DNA of 64,000 nt, taken from the NCBI GenBank assembly GCA_038503065.1, contig JBCAMK010000007.1, forward strand, positions 558,001 through 622,000, written 5' to 3'. This document shows positions 12,976 through 25,120 of the stretch, piece by piece. The notes below the pieces were generated by a model. The model did no database searches. It had not been told where the DNA came from and worked only from the letters and a program-made list of their open reading frames with translations. The stretch comes from Paragyromitra xinjiangensis (lineage: Eukaryota; Ascomycota; Pezizomycetes; Pezizales; Discinaceae). Both the position numbers and the translations under genes were made by a program. Numbering within the stretch: position 1 is the first letter of the stretch; the number at the start of each line of letters is the position of its first letter.

Positions 12976-13979
12976 ATGGCAGATCTTTTTCCTCCTTTCC
13001 CCCCATCTCCTGGCTCAGCATCACTGGCAGTAGCCCCCTCTACAAGCTCTTCTGCAGAAAACTCCCCTCCGACAACAGCTCCGAGGCCATCACCTTCTCC
13101 TCGTCTCCGCCGTGAGCAGCGGAGAGTCTTGCATCCTCTAGCTGATGATTCTGATGACGGATACTCCCCACATCCCTCCATCTATGAAGCATCTCCGGTT
13201 GCTTCGGACGACGAGGGTCGCGATGATAAGGAACCGCTTTGTGACTCGTACGACTCGACAAAGCAAAAGTCTACTGAACTTCTCGAACCAGAGCATTCTG
13301 AAACTTCCGAACCTGCAGGAAGAAGTAGAAATTTCTCTCGATTTTCAGGTCTCTCTATGATGGAAACTATTGCGGAGCAGAAGAGTATCACCAGTATCCG
13401 CGAAGAAATGTTAGATGGGGGAGCATATTCCCCACCACAACAGGATATGGAGTCAGAAGACGATGAGGATGAGCAGTTTTACTATGATTATGCGAGCCCT
13501 ACCCAACCGCTACACCCAGTTATGTCGGCCTCCGCTCCTAACCTTGGTGGTGGGTTTCCCATCCACATCTATCGATATGTCTTTACATGTATGCCTGACA
13601 ACCAAGCCCAACAGGGTTGCCGTACCTTTCCTCACCTGAACACCCCATATCAGCTCCTGCAGCCAGCACATTTTTCTCACGCGGCCTCTCATCATCACCT
13701 CGTTCGTTTCCTCCTCACCAACCTACTTTCCGTCCCGCTCTATCAATGAATAGATCCTACGGGACTCTCTCCGCACATCCATTTCATCGTGCTCCAGTCC
13801 TTGTTACTATTCCAGATTCTTATACGGAAAACCAACGTACTCCTGATTCACTGGAGAGCCCTATCAACAGGAGTCGATCCGATAACCTTAGAGATGTGGG
13901 AATATGGGAAAGACTCTGCAGGGGGCTCTGCCTCGTCTGTTGTTGTGTTAATATTAATGAAGACGATTATCACCCATAG
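12976..13979 (+). CDS. Low-complexity acidic/Ser-Pro protein with cysteine-rich C-terminus (two exons)
   Basis: Exon 1 is 12976-13549 and exon 2 is 13615-13979. The 65-bp intron begins GTGGGT and ends AACAG, and joining restores one frame (APNLGG then LPYLSSPEHP), giving about 312 residues. Translation through the intron would change frame. The protein starts MADLFPPFPPSPGS, is rich in Ser, Pro, Asp and Glu, and looks mostly disordered. The only ordered-looking part is near the end: WERLCRGLCLVCCCVN, five Cys in about 12 residues, which could be a palmitoylation or metal site (inference). No known domain is recognised. The intron contains a TACATGTA palindrome at 13584-13591. Start chosen as the first ATG after a CT-rich leader, context ATCATGG. 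Confidence 0.65.
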
Positions 13980-16900
13980 TCGGACTACAACATAGATCTA
14001 GGCCTATAAGCCGAAAATCCGCTCACGCCACTCACCAAAATGGAAAGGCATGCTATTATAAAGTTAGTGATGATTAACGACTGACCCTCGATACAAGTGT
14101 ATGACGGAGATTAATTATTTGCTCGGGCGGTTCTATTGTCTTTTTACTCATGGTCCATGTTGACATTCTCTCCTTTATTGTCTTTGTCTATTTTTATTTT
14201 TGGGGCGGATAATTGTTAAATATTTTCGTTTCTTTTTCTTTCTGCTGGGCTTCTTATAATTTTTATTATGGGATAGAGGCTTTGAAGTGGTCAATAGTCT
14301 GGACTTCTTGTTGCATGGGTGATGGTGAGTGAGGCGTTTCAGGCATCATCCAACGATAAAAAACTAATGACTTGAGGATTGTTCAACGGGGTTACTTTGT
14401 ATTTCTATATCTTATCGCTTACTAAACTTCTGTCGGACATGAAATGTTTGGTCTCTCTCTTGTTACCGGTCTAAGTACCCATAGGTTACTTATTAAGCCT
14501 TCTTCTTTTCCTTTCGCAACCATATCAAATAATTTTTAACAGTGAGATTTCCTTCCATAAATTACTGATTCCTAGAGGAGTTAAGTATAGGTAGCCCTAA
14601 GATCACATCATGTAGTGCACCATAACCTGGATTCAGACTAGATCCACAATCCAAATTTTGACACATCCACGGAGATTCTTTCTCAAACCATGCTAGAGAC
14701 ATGCCCCATTAATGGATACTCTCTTTGCTCTGCATTTAGTTCCTGCTGCATCCATCTTGCCTATGCTCCCCGGGCCATATTCTAGAGTCGACTGGTGCAC
14801 ATAGTAAGACATAGATTCCGGAAAACAGTGCAAGGGTAGATTAGATGAGACTAGATTAGATGAACAGATGCAGTCATGAGGGTGACAAAGCAAGACTAGC
14901 CATAAGCTAGCAAAAGGTATATAGAGAGCCGAGGAGAAGGGAGACACGGAGGAATCATCATCAACATTAATGAACACTGTTTCACCTCTTACAAACAGAC
15001 CCGTAAAGAGAGTTTTTGCCTATAGCCAACTGAGAAAGCGAGCAACTCAACCACCTCTACCCATGAATCATAATCTAGGCGTTTCAATATGATTAATGAA
15101 CAAATAAACAAACCTTGATCCTACAAACTAATGTGTGAGTCGAGTGATACCATATGAATCTTAATCTCACTCGTTACAATACATTTACCTTGACCAAAAC
15201 TAATCACCAACACCCCATGTCATCCTAGCCACATACATGTACTCTTATTAAGGGGAAATTGATATACCTACCCTTGGCATGCAACCTACGATCTAACCCC
15301 CAAAACGACAAGCCGATGACAGCAGAAAGATACTGATAAATCTCAGCCCTGATATACAGCTTCATTTTAATTCAACACTCTACGGCCATTCACCCCCATA
15401 GGAAGGACAAACCTTAAGAGTCAGTATCAAGTAAAAAAAGTTAGCCAAAATAAAATAAGATAAATAAGTATCTCTAGACTCTAAACTGGCATAAGATATG
15501 ACCTATCTACTGCTTTTCCAATTTCTATCCCTCACCCCTCGATGTTTTCACCCTATTCAAATCTACAGATATGATAAAAAAGTCCACATAGCAAACACAC
15601 TACGATCTCTCTCTATCTGGCGCTTAGTGGTTTATAATCTTGGCACCTCAGCATCTTCAGCAGCCTCAAAAGCCAGCCCCTGAAGCTTAGCACCCTAGAT
15701 TTATCAGCTGAACTCTGTGAGACTGAATCGGATATCTTTAAAGAAGGTTCAGATAACCTTGAGGGTTCCGTGCACGGTAACAACCTTACTTTAGTAGTTG
15801 ATAACCGAAGCGATGAACTGGGAGATCATGTTTAGCTGAGAGAGTATTTCTATGTAAGCAATCCCCATAGCTAACGAGTTCACTTCACGGGAATAACATG
15901 CTTTAAAGCACGACACTGCCGATGGCAGCGGATTTATGCAGTATGCATACTAGTGATAATCAAACCTAGGCCTTGGATTCCCACATTCCAAATTTTGAGT
16001 TAAAGCCCAAAGGGACAGCGTGCCACGAGCCACGAACCCGAATATCTTCAAGTGAAATTCAATATCTCCTTGGGGAAAATCAAACTCTAATGCCACACAT
16101 TGGCGTTTAGGGGAGGAAATATCCCGCATGAAACAAAATATCTTCTCCAGATGACAAAGCATTACCCATTCTAGCAAAACTCGCAAATAACTTCCAATAC
16201 CCCACCAAGTTTTGTCGCATAGGTAACTCTTTTACTGATACAACATTAGAAGCCTCAAGACCTAGTAATTGCCACAATTTTGAACTTATGTTGTCATGAT
16301 CTAAAAAAGATATTATAGTGGGACTAACCTTTCTTGGTAAATGAGTAACACCTATTGTCACGGTGGAAGTAATTACTCCAACACCTTTGTCACGTTGTCA
16401 CGCAGAACCACACCACTTCTAATTGCACGTTACAACAAGGTAGAAAAGAAAAGAAAAATCCCCCGAAAACGCTATTACAAGCCGAAGTAATTACAAAAAC
16501 CGAAAAGCAAAAGATCGAGCCGACCCGATAATCCAGCAAACCAAAGAACCAAGGAAAGAACGAACGGCTATCTACATGTGCCTATCTATCTACAAATAAG
16601 GCTGATAAGGCTGATAAGGCACCGAAACCAACTCCAAAAAACCCCTTGCAGAAGAAGAAGATCCAACCAAAAGAGAGAGAAAGGATACAGTCAGAAAGAA
16701 AAGGTAGGCAGTAACCAGAAACCTTGCGAAATCCAAACACTTCCCACTCAGGGATATAGCTAGAAACCGACACCGATAAGCCTCCCCAGAGCCGACCGCC
16801 GTAGCCTTATATAACAGTAGACGAAACCTTTCACTCCTGCCTCCTACCTCCACATCTCACTCAATTCCTCCTGCATACGCTGCATGCTTCTTGGAAACGC

Positions 16901-18303
16901 GCTAATACCCAACCTCCACCAAGTACCTGCTGCATAAGGCTGCGGGTACGAAATCACATTACAACGGATCACGGAACAGGGGGAAATAAAGAAGAAAGAA
17001 AAAAGTAGGCACCAAGTCACATGGCGTTTTCCTCCTGCGTGTATTATCTTTGCATCAGCAGTGCATCCATCACATCTTTTTTTTTCCTTTCCTCCCACCA
17101 AAACTATCACTTGGGTGTTGTGCCTGAACAACTCTTACGAGTGATACTATATGATTAACTGTGCATTACCCTAGTGGAAACATCTACAGTATCAAAAAAA
17201 ACAATGAACGCAAGCTAAATGAGACAGCATTCAGCCCTCCATGGCAACCAGGGCAAGCGCAGAATTGGTTGGGCCACGATTTGACACTTCTCCCGCATAG
17301 ACATTTCGAAACACCTCGACGCAGCGACAAGCAGGGTTTATCGGTTGCTTCGCTCGCGCACGCAGTCGCTCAATTTATCCATTGTCAAGGCATACATGTA
17401 CACTTCACATCACATCATGACTAGAGAAAAATTGCAACCTCAGTTAACCTCAGCCAGCGGGCTACAGCCTAGATATCTTCCACAAACACCTCCCTGTCCC
17501 TTCACGTTGGTACTCCCCCTCTTCAGTGTCGGGCTCGCCAGCCACCCAATTACATGACATCACTCCACCCTCTCTCAAGCCACTTCCCCTCTCAAACTCA
17601 AGAAGAAGCAATACTAGCAAACGCCTCAATTCCCCTCATCCATCATCACTACTGCATTCATTCCCATTTCTTGACATCAAGATTCATTCACATGCACATA
17701 CGAAAACAAAGCAATAAACAGAGAACCCCATCCAGGCCACATCGAAATTCCACATGCACATCTACTTCGTAACTGGTCTGTCCACAGAACCTAAAGTTCG
17801 CCTCACCTGCAGCGAACAAAAGAAACCCACCTGGAGAAGAAAAAGCAAAAAAAAAAGCGAGGAGTCCGAGTGGACAAAAAGAAAAAAAGAAACTACATGT
17901 ATGATACAGCCTATGACGCCGCCCCCGTTCCACCCCCATCCACCATCCATTCCAGAACGAAAAAAGAAAAGGCCGAAAAAAGCAATTGTCAAGAGTTGAG
18001 TGCAGAGTAGATGCAGATTAGAGGAATACCGGTAAACGAGAAGACCAACCCACAAAAGCAACACCACAAAAAGCAAACCACCGAACCACTCCAGGAGACC
18101 GTATAGAATACACGTGAGGAAAAAAAAAGGAAACCACATTGAAAATCATAAGAGATGTTAGCGGGGAAGCACATCCCAAAAAACAAAGTTCTGCGCCTTT
18201 TAGCTACTGAATTCAAAGAAGCCCTTTCCGCTCCTGTAACCCCTGTTCCTCCACCCCTCTTCATGCAAAGGTAGCTTCCCGCCTCACCCACACGCCCAGC
18301 CTC
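13980..18303. other. Long gene-free interval of about 4.3 kb
   Basis: This lies between the 3' ends of two convergent genes. Pyrimidine-rich sequence at 14140-14260 probably belongs to the upstream gene's 3' UTR. The part from about 16400 to 18300 is A/C-rich and likely includes the 3' UTR of the minus-strand CM1 gene. TACATGTA occurs at 15234, 17393 and 17894. A 9-bp unit, ATAAGGCTG, is repeated 2.8 times at 16596-16620. ORFs of 80-125 codons in 17680-18290 reflect biased composition and show no motif. Confidence 0.5.
16596..16620. repeat. Short tandem repeat, 9-bp unit x2.8
   Basis: The unit ATAAGGCTG is repeated exactly twice, followed by ATAAGGC. It lies in non-coding DNA and is probably a simple minisatellite. 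Confidence 0.85.
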
Positions 18304-20729
18304 TCAACATGACCTCTCTTTTGCCCCCACCTTCTGCGAGCTCGACCTGACCAACGACGGGATCCCGCTCTGTCTCCTCACTTCTGGAGTTGGGATTCCA
18401 CTCTGCCGCCTCATATTGACCACTGGCTCATTCAGACCTCTATTCAAGGTCACGCTCAACTTAGTCGCTGTCGCTGTTGCAACGCTATTCCTTCGCTTTA
18501 GAGTATTGGCATTGATGCTTCCAGTCGTATGTGGTGCGATTTGCTGTGAGGCAACCCTATCAGAATTCGAATTGCTCCCCGAATTGAGACTCTCCCAGCT
18601 CCCCTTACGCGCAAGGCGCCTCATAGTAGTTGTGCCAGCGGTCGAATCGCTATTGGGCGTATACGGCGGCGTATTCAGATTGCAGTCGACCGGCGGGGCG
18701 GCCAGGGTTGGAGTCTTTACCGGAAGCCCCCGTGTGACAACGGTCCTGACCGGGATAGCTACCGTATTTTCTTTCCTGCTCATGTTATGTCCGCTGACGT
18801 GTTTCCGGGCGCTATAAGTAAGATCTCGGCCGACGTGTTTCCTTGGGCTGCCTGTATGATTTCGGTTGCCAAGGCGGTCTCCGAAGCCGTATCCCAGTCG
18901 TTTATGCGTGTCCCGCATATTCGTGATATCGCCGAAGGCTTGCTCTTTCTGCGCCGCAGTCGTGGTTTGTCCACTTTGGAATTTGAAACTTCTTTGTTGA
19001 CCAAGTCTTGGGCCTGTAATTTCCACGTTGCCCTCATTTATTGATGACGTTTCGAGTGCGTTCCTTGGGTTGGTTGTTGGTCTACGAACATCCTCGCCGA
19101 CGCTGGTAGCTTTCGTCTGGCCGTCCATCTCAATCGGCGATACCATACTCATACAACAATTAGCATCATCATCGTTATCACAATCCTCGCTGCTATCGAA
19201 CCCCCCAGCTTCCCTCGGCGATATGGATTCGGGGGTAGGCGGCATAGTGTTTCTCCCCATTTCCGGACCCTGGGACATCCTATCTCGCTGCTTGTCCTGC
19301 CTGTCCTTGAATTCCATAATCTCCCTCCTTGGGCTCACTCTTCGGGTTGGACTAGCTCTCCGACTCGGTGTGAATGCGTCCACAAGCTTCTGGACTCGTA
19401 TGAGACCCCACTTCTTCGTATTGGTGGATGCATCCATAATCTGCAAGTGTTCATCACAATTAGAAGGTGATGGGTTGTCATCCTCGGAGTACACTTCTGA
19501 ACCATTGTTGTGGCTACGATACATACTCGCAAAACTGGTCTCACTCAACATACTAAGTTGTGGAGAGTCAAGGGCGGAAACTATGCTGTGTGTCGGAGAT
19601 GGTGGTCCTTCGCCTCCAGGTGGGCTTTCACTTGCAACAGATATACACCTACTCATGAATTCGCAAGGAGCCAAGGATGTGCGAATTGGTGAGTGGCCGT
19701 TATCGCCCGAAAGAAAAGCGGCCCTTAACAAACTTGTATCACTGCGAGGAGCCGAACAAGGCGTGTTAAGGTCGATAAGATTAGAACCGGCGGAAGGACA
19801 GGGCGACACTGATACATCTCCGCTTCGATGGAGCTTGGCACGAAATGGCGTAGCCAAGCTTGGGGGAGAATTCCGGTAAGTGAACGGTGATATTCCAAAC
19901 GATACCAGATTTCGTGATTTGAGCGTAGAATTATTGTTAGGGCTTGTCACTCCCTTTGTCATAGTCCCCTGCTCACTAAGTTCCAGTTGTTTATTTGACA
20001 GGCCATTGCATGTAATCTCATATTCAATAAGACGTTCTTGGCACGACGCAATCATCTCTACCGCATTAGTTAAAGCGTGGTCGCGCTCTTGAAGCGCTTC
20101 ATGAAGCTGATCATTAACATGAGTGAGTTCGTCCGCGCGAGCGTTAGCACGAGTGAGCTGAACCCGAAGATGTGATAATTCCGTCTCAGACTTTGAGCTT
20201 TTTTCACGGAGGTGGTAGAGGCTCAGCTTCAGGTCGAAGTTTTCCTTTTTAAGATTAGAGATAAACTGTTGTCGTCATCCAAACATTGTCAGCCTCCTGC
20301 AACAAAAACAAACGAAACAAGCGGCAAAGCAACGAGATGAAACGACTGTTTGGAAATCAGCTGTGAAAAACAAACCTGGTCCATTTCCCTAACACCCATC
20401 CCCTCAATCCTCCTATCGATATCCCTAACCCGTCGATTACTCTTCCCAGAAGAACCAGGTCTAGGCAAAAAATGTTGATGGGTAGATTTTGGAGTAATCC
20501 CTTCTGGTGTGCATGGGGTTTGTTGCTCGCCTGTCCATTGCTGCGTTCTTTCCAGCACAGAGATAGAACTATTCTTTTTCGCCTCAGCTTTTGCTTCAGC
20601 GATCTTCTTTTTCTGCTGTTGAAGACGCTTCAGGAGCAGCGGCGATGGCATGTCTGCTGCTGAAACACGCTCTAGAGGACGTGCAGCAACAGAGCCAGGA
20701 GCGTGGCTATTGGCCGAGGGGATCTCCAT
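18304..20729 (-). CDS. CM1 (centrosomin N-terminal motif) protein, probable microtubule-organising-centre factor (two exons)
   Basis: Exon 1 is 20729-20376 (118 codons) and exon 2 is 20265-18304, giving about 771 residues. The 110-bp intron starts GTTTGT and ends ACAACAG, with CTGAC 20-25 bases before the acceptor; an earlier CAG at about 20299 would run into a stop. Right after the junction comes FISNLKKENFDLKLSLYHLR, which matches the Cnn_1N/CM1 consensus that recruits the gamma-tubulin complex in Mto1, Pcp1, ApsB and centrosomin. A coiled coil follows to about residue 190. The rest is disordered and Ser/Thr/Pro-rich with several SP and TP sites, and ends in basic repeats (MRRQSGIPTPEVRRQSGIP). 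Exon 1 holds a Lys/Ala/Glu-rich helix (KRLQQQKKKIAEAKAEAKKN). It is shorter than ApsB or Pcp1, so the exact orthologue is unclear. It is divergent from AHA1. Confidence 0.8.
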
Positions 20730-21712
20730 CGATGGGGTGATGACCCTACCCTAATGGGAAGGGTGGTTGGCTAGCTGGGTGGTGGAGGAAGTAGTGATGG
20801 GTGGGGGAAGGCAAGCGGTGGCCTGAGAGTGGTGGAGGAGCTGAGTGATGGTCGAGATGGTAGTAGTAATAGCTATGGCGGTAGCGAGATGGTTAGGGCG
20901 GGGTGCTAGCGAAAAGAAGTATTGGGGGAGCATTGAATATTAGGGCCATTGATTCGCAGTGACCCAACAAAGAGGGCTAGTGCTCTAGCTCTGGGAGATA
21001 CTGATATGCTGGGGGTAGAGGCGTTGGTACCCTTCCCCCAAAGAAAACAGTGCCAAAGTTCCCAATGGAGAGATGAGAGGCATCGTTACATGTAGGGCTG
21101 GACTCAATGAGGTAAAGAGGCTGTTGGCTACTGCACGGGGCATGTTGCATGCACTCTTGAAGTCACAGACAAGCAAGCACTTCGATCATGCATGATGGTG
21201 GGCGCGACGTGCTGGGTGGGCCTGTTTGTCAAGTCGCTTGATTAATGTTACCTAGACAACCAGCCCTGCAAATAGATAATCTGATTAGATTAGATCTTGG
21301 ACGGAAAACGTGTGATTAGATAACAGGAAATGGTGATCATAGACCCCCGGGCGCGATATGGATGGCTTTCTAGACGATTCGACTCCTCCAGCTCTCTTCT
21401 CTGAAGACGTCCCCCTTTTTAATTCCCTTTCCCCGCTTCCCGTCCATCTCACTTCTTTCGCTAGACTTCACTGCTTCTTTCAATCGCCTTTTCACTTCTC
21501 TATCAGGTACGTCGAATTCTTCCCGCTTTCTTAATGTCCATGTGTCCTCAACTCTCGGTTACTTCCGTCGCTGCCTTTCTCACTCTGTCCACTGGGAATC
21601 ACTCGTTCTGTCTTTCACTTAGCGTATCTCTGCGAAGCTGACGTTCATTTCTGCCTCAAAAGTCTATTTAGAATTTCAAAATCACCACTTATATATACAT
21701 AAATCCTCCACA
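20730..21712. promoter_or_regulatory. Divergent promoter region and AHA1 5' leader with probable intron
   Basis: About 980 bp between two divergent starts. A TACATGTA palindrome is at 21087-21094. The AHA1 side is CT-rich (21390-21500). A likely 5'-UTR intron runs from GTACGT at 21507 to TTTAG at 21671, with GCTGAC upstream of the acceptor. This fits a spliced leader but does not affect the protein. Confidence 0.45.
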
Positions 21713-23143
21713 ATGGTTCTCCACAACCCCAATAACTGGCACTGGGTCAACAAGGATGCTCGCGAATGGGCTCAGAAATACTTCAATGACAAGCTCACGG
21801 TCCTCTCTGCTAGTCAGGGAGATGTGTCTGCTAAGATCGACAAGGTCCTGAGTGTGGAAGGCGACGTTGACGTCTCCCAGAGGAAGGGAAAAGTCATCAC
21901 TTTGTTCGACGTTAAACTCCGCCTCGAGTTTTCCGGTACGTTCAATTGGATCACTACACGCTAGCCATTTTCTTGGACGGCAGAACTTATATATACGGAT
22001 CTTGTTTTATAACAGGTAAAACATCTAGCGGAGATGATGTCACTGGTAGCATTACAGTCCCCGAAGTTGCACATGACACTGAAGAGGATGAATACGTCGT
22101 ATGTCCCCAATTGCATCTTCCCGCTAAAAATATGCATAGCTAACTTGTGTACTAAGTTTGAAATCGATGTTTATTCTGATAACAAAGAAAAGCAAGTTGT
22201 CCGTGATCTCGTTCGTACCCAACTTGTGCCTCAACTCCGCAAAGCTCTTTCTCTCTTCTCCGGGGATCTCATCGCCGAACATGGCAAGGACATCCAACAC
22301 GCCCCCGGCTCCGGCTCCACAACTCCTAAACCTGCCGCTGTCCCCTCCTCTTCCACCACGGCCTCGGGATCCTCCAAAACCGAGCAAGGAAAGGCTACCC
22401 CAAGCTCTGGCCCGCTGGTTAACACTCTTACTATCACAGATGACATTGAGTTCCAAACTTCAGCTGAGCAGCTGTATTCGGTCTTTGTAGACCCACAAAG
22501 AGTCGCAGCATTCACCCGGTCACCACCGCAGAACTTTGAGCCGAAGGAGGGCGGTAAATTTAGTTTGTTTGGTGGAAATGTTGATGGTGTGTTCAAGGTG
22601 CTAGAGGCGAACAAGAAGATTGTGCAGTCATGGAGACTGGGAGGTTGGCCAAAGGGTAAGTCGCGGATCGTTACTACCCACTACTGCTCATTCTACATAT
22701 CCCACCTTCGGTGCAACATAGATGTCAAAGATATGCTGAACACAAACCCTTAATCTTCGGATTGATTCTGGGGGTATCACTGGTAAACAGGACACTACTC
22801 AACCCTTACCCTCATCTTCGACCAAGGAAGCGACAGCACCACACTCAGACTCACATGGGATGGTGTCCCCGTTGGTGAAGAGGAGGTTACAAAGAGGAAC
22901 TTTGGCGAGTATTACGTCAAGAGCATTAAGCAAACTTTCGGGTATAGTACTTCCCTTCCTCGTTCTCGTCCTTCCCAGAGCCTTTCTATGAAGCATAAGA
23001 ACCCTGCCACGTCATTTCCTCCGTCTGCTGTTGTACAATCTGATTCTGCGTTGCTATTTGGGGTGAAAATCATGGCGCTGGTTTGTGTACCGATCGTTGC
23101 GGTACTGCTTATGCCAATGGCGAAAGAAGCATTGGGAGTGTAA
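21713..23143 (+). CDS. AHA1: Aha1, activator of Hsp90 ATPase (four coding exons, uncertain 3' end)
   Basis: Exons are 21713-21935, 22016-22098, 22157-22655 and 22791 onward. Introns begin GTACGT, GTATGT and GTAAGT, and all joins are in frame. The protein starts MVLHNPNNWHWVNKDAREWA, with the N-terminal Aha1 domain (Hsp90 middle-domain binding) to about residue 155, then a Ser/Thr/Pro linker, then the C-terminal AHSA1/START-like domain (TITDDIEFQTSAEQLYSVF ... WDGVPVGEEEV ... YYVKSIKQTFG). This cochaperone stimulates Hsp90 ATPase in the cytosol. After TFG there are two readings. Without further splicing the frame stays open to TAA at 23143 (385 residues) and ends in a hydrophobic segment. Alternatively a 37-nt intron (22942-22978) gives a short end, GAFL then stop at 22991 (322 residues), close to the usual family length. 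Confidence 0.93.
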
Positions 23144-24816
23144 CACACAGACGAAGTTTTCTTTTTTTTTCCATTTTTCCTTTTTCCTACCTTTCTTTTT
23201 TTGATGTATGGGACGAATTTTGTAGATGGTGATTGTAAGCTGAGAGCGAGATTAAGAGAAGGGGTGGAGGAGGTAATGTAATACCGCAGCGCTGTGGTGG
23301 AGAGAAAGAACACAGAGAGAAAGGAAGAGATGGAGAAACATTGTTCGTTGACAGGCCACTAACGTATTCCCCGCGTTATTTGGAAACAGTTTCGGTACCG
23401 TCCTGTAATACCATTCCTACCGTTTCATAAGCAAGAAAATAGCTAAGCGAGACGATTTCACGATTCCGATGGACGAAGGGAGGGGCCGGACAGGATCGTA
23501 TATTTCCTATGGTATGGACCGGTAAGGTGGGGGCTGACGAAGGGGTTGATGGGAAAGATACCGGGAATGCATGATATCGGTTGTGGCTTTGACGGCGTGG
23601 AATGCGAGTTCGCGACACACAATTTATGGCAAAGGCAGGGTTATTGGTTTTTTAATAGAAAAAAATCATCTCATTATGCTGCTAGAGTATATCCACCTTT
23701 GCGATACCTGATTACAAACATCCTTCTTTTTGGGTGTAGAGATAAAATTATGCCGTACCTGCGTGGTTACAAAAAAAACTCCCCAGACCTCAGAAGAAAG
23801 TAATTATGGGATGGATGCGATCTCTGTGGTAAGTTGACTGCATGTCTCAAAGATCTGGCTGAGTCGTGCTTGTGCTCCCATCATGATCGGGTCACTCGGA
23901 TGTCTATGCCGCAAGGGCTGGGTCGCTTCTTTCCTCGCTTGTATGCCGTTACAGTAAGCCTGCCCTCAAAGCCTTATCATCCCTTCCTCCCACCAGCACG
24001 GTGAGAACGTTAACGCAGGAATGTTGATAGAAGACGGGGAGAATGCACAGAAGACACGATACAGCAAAAAGCCCAAACTCATAGTGTTTGTGCTGCAGAA
24101 ACAACTTCTCATGGGATGGATCTACGCTCTGCTTCATGTCGTACCCTACTTACATGTATCTCTGCACTGCCGTTAATATGTAGGGTCAACTCAGCATCGA
24201 TCGGAAGAGCAGGAAAAAAAATAAATCAATTCAAGGCAGGACAACTAACCCCTGCGTTGCCACTGCCCCCATAGAGACTACCGGAATTTAAGCTTTTTTA
24301 GCCTTTCGTGAGATGAGGTGAGGTTGAACGTGCCTCCTGTGCTGTGGGGAGGGAGGCGCGACATGGGAGGAAGAACGGAAGTTTGTTGCGGACATTAAGG
24401 CTTAGAGCTGAACGGGTTTCTAATTTGCCATTCGACGATTTCCAAAAGTAGGTGTTTTTTTCTAATGGGGGGAGGGAGAAGGGGAGGTTATTTTTTATTT
24501 TTTATTAAAATCATTTAAACAGATCTACAAAGATATCCATCGGGAGGGGTTCGTTCGTTTTGGGTTTAGTTTCAGATCAGATGAATCCTCATCAACCCCT
24601 CCCCTATTGCGCAAGATGTCTCGTGTGTCAAGAGACGCGTTTTTATTTTGATCGCGCTTTTTCGTCAGTGGCGTTTTGTTTCGTTTCGGGAGATTAAAGT
24701 TAGCCACTCAGCTATCAGCGGTGCTATTTGCGGGCGGCAGCTGTCTAATTGGTCGCGTACACGCTCAGCTGTCTTGAACGTTTAATACCATATGGTGCTT
24801 GTTCTTTCCTAAAGGA

Positions 24817-25120
24817 TCGAAACAAAATGAGAATAATTAGAACGGTTCGAGCTGGGAGAATGAACGATGTAAGGAAGGTGGAAGCCGATCTTCAGGTCCT
24901 TTCTTTTGTGGAGATTTAGCTAAGAACACTATTTTCGTTTGTAGCCATTTTGATTGGGCACGTTGTCAAACATTATCAACACCTATTCGACGCGAAACAA
25001 AATGAAGCACCACAATAATAATAAAAAAGGGAATAATTAGAAAAAATTCGAAAGAGTCGTCGTGGATGCAAGGAAAGCTGGTGATCTTCAATCAGGATTC
25101 TTTTTCCCTGGGGAAATTCC
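24817..25120. repeat. Diverged tandem duplication
   Basis: Two stretches share blocks in the same order: 24817-24910 and 24992-25105. Shared pieces include CGAAACAAAATGA, GAATAATTAGAA, a TTCGA(A/G) block, a GATG(T/C)AAGGAA block, GATCTTCA and a TTCTTTT end. Gaps separate the blocks, so this is an old duplication of about 100 bp with a period near 175-200 bp. Confidence 0.55.

Noticed and set aside
17680..18291. Several overlapping ORFs (80-125 codons) rich in Phe/Leu or Lys/Pro
   Set aside because: They lie in A/C-rich 3' flank of the CM1 gene; frames overlap on both strands and show only composition bias.
19028..19879. 283-codon plus-strand frame
   Set aside because: It is antisense to the long exon of the CM1 gene and arises from that gene's codon use; no motif of its own.
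22124..22614. Minus and plus ORFs of 110-127 codons inside AHA1
   Set aside because: Shadows of AHA1 exon 3 in other frames.
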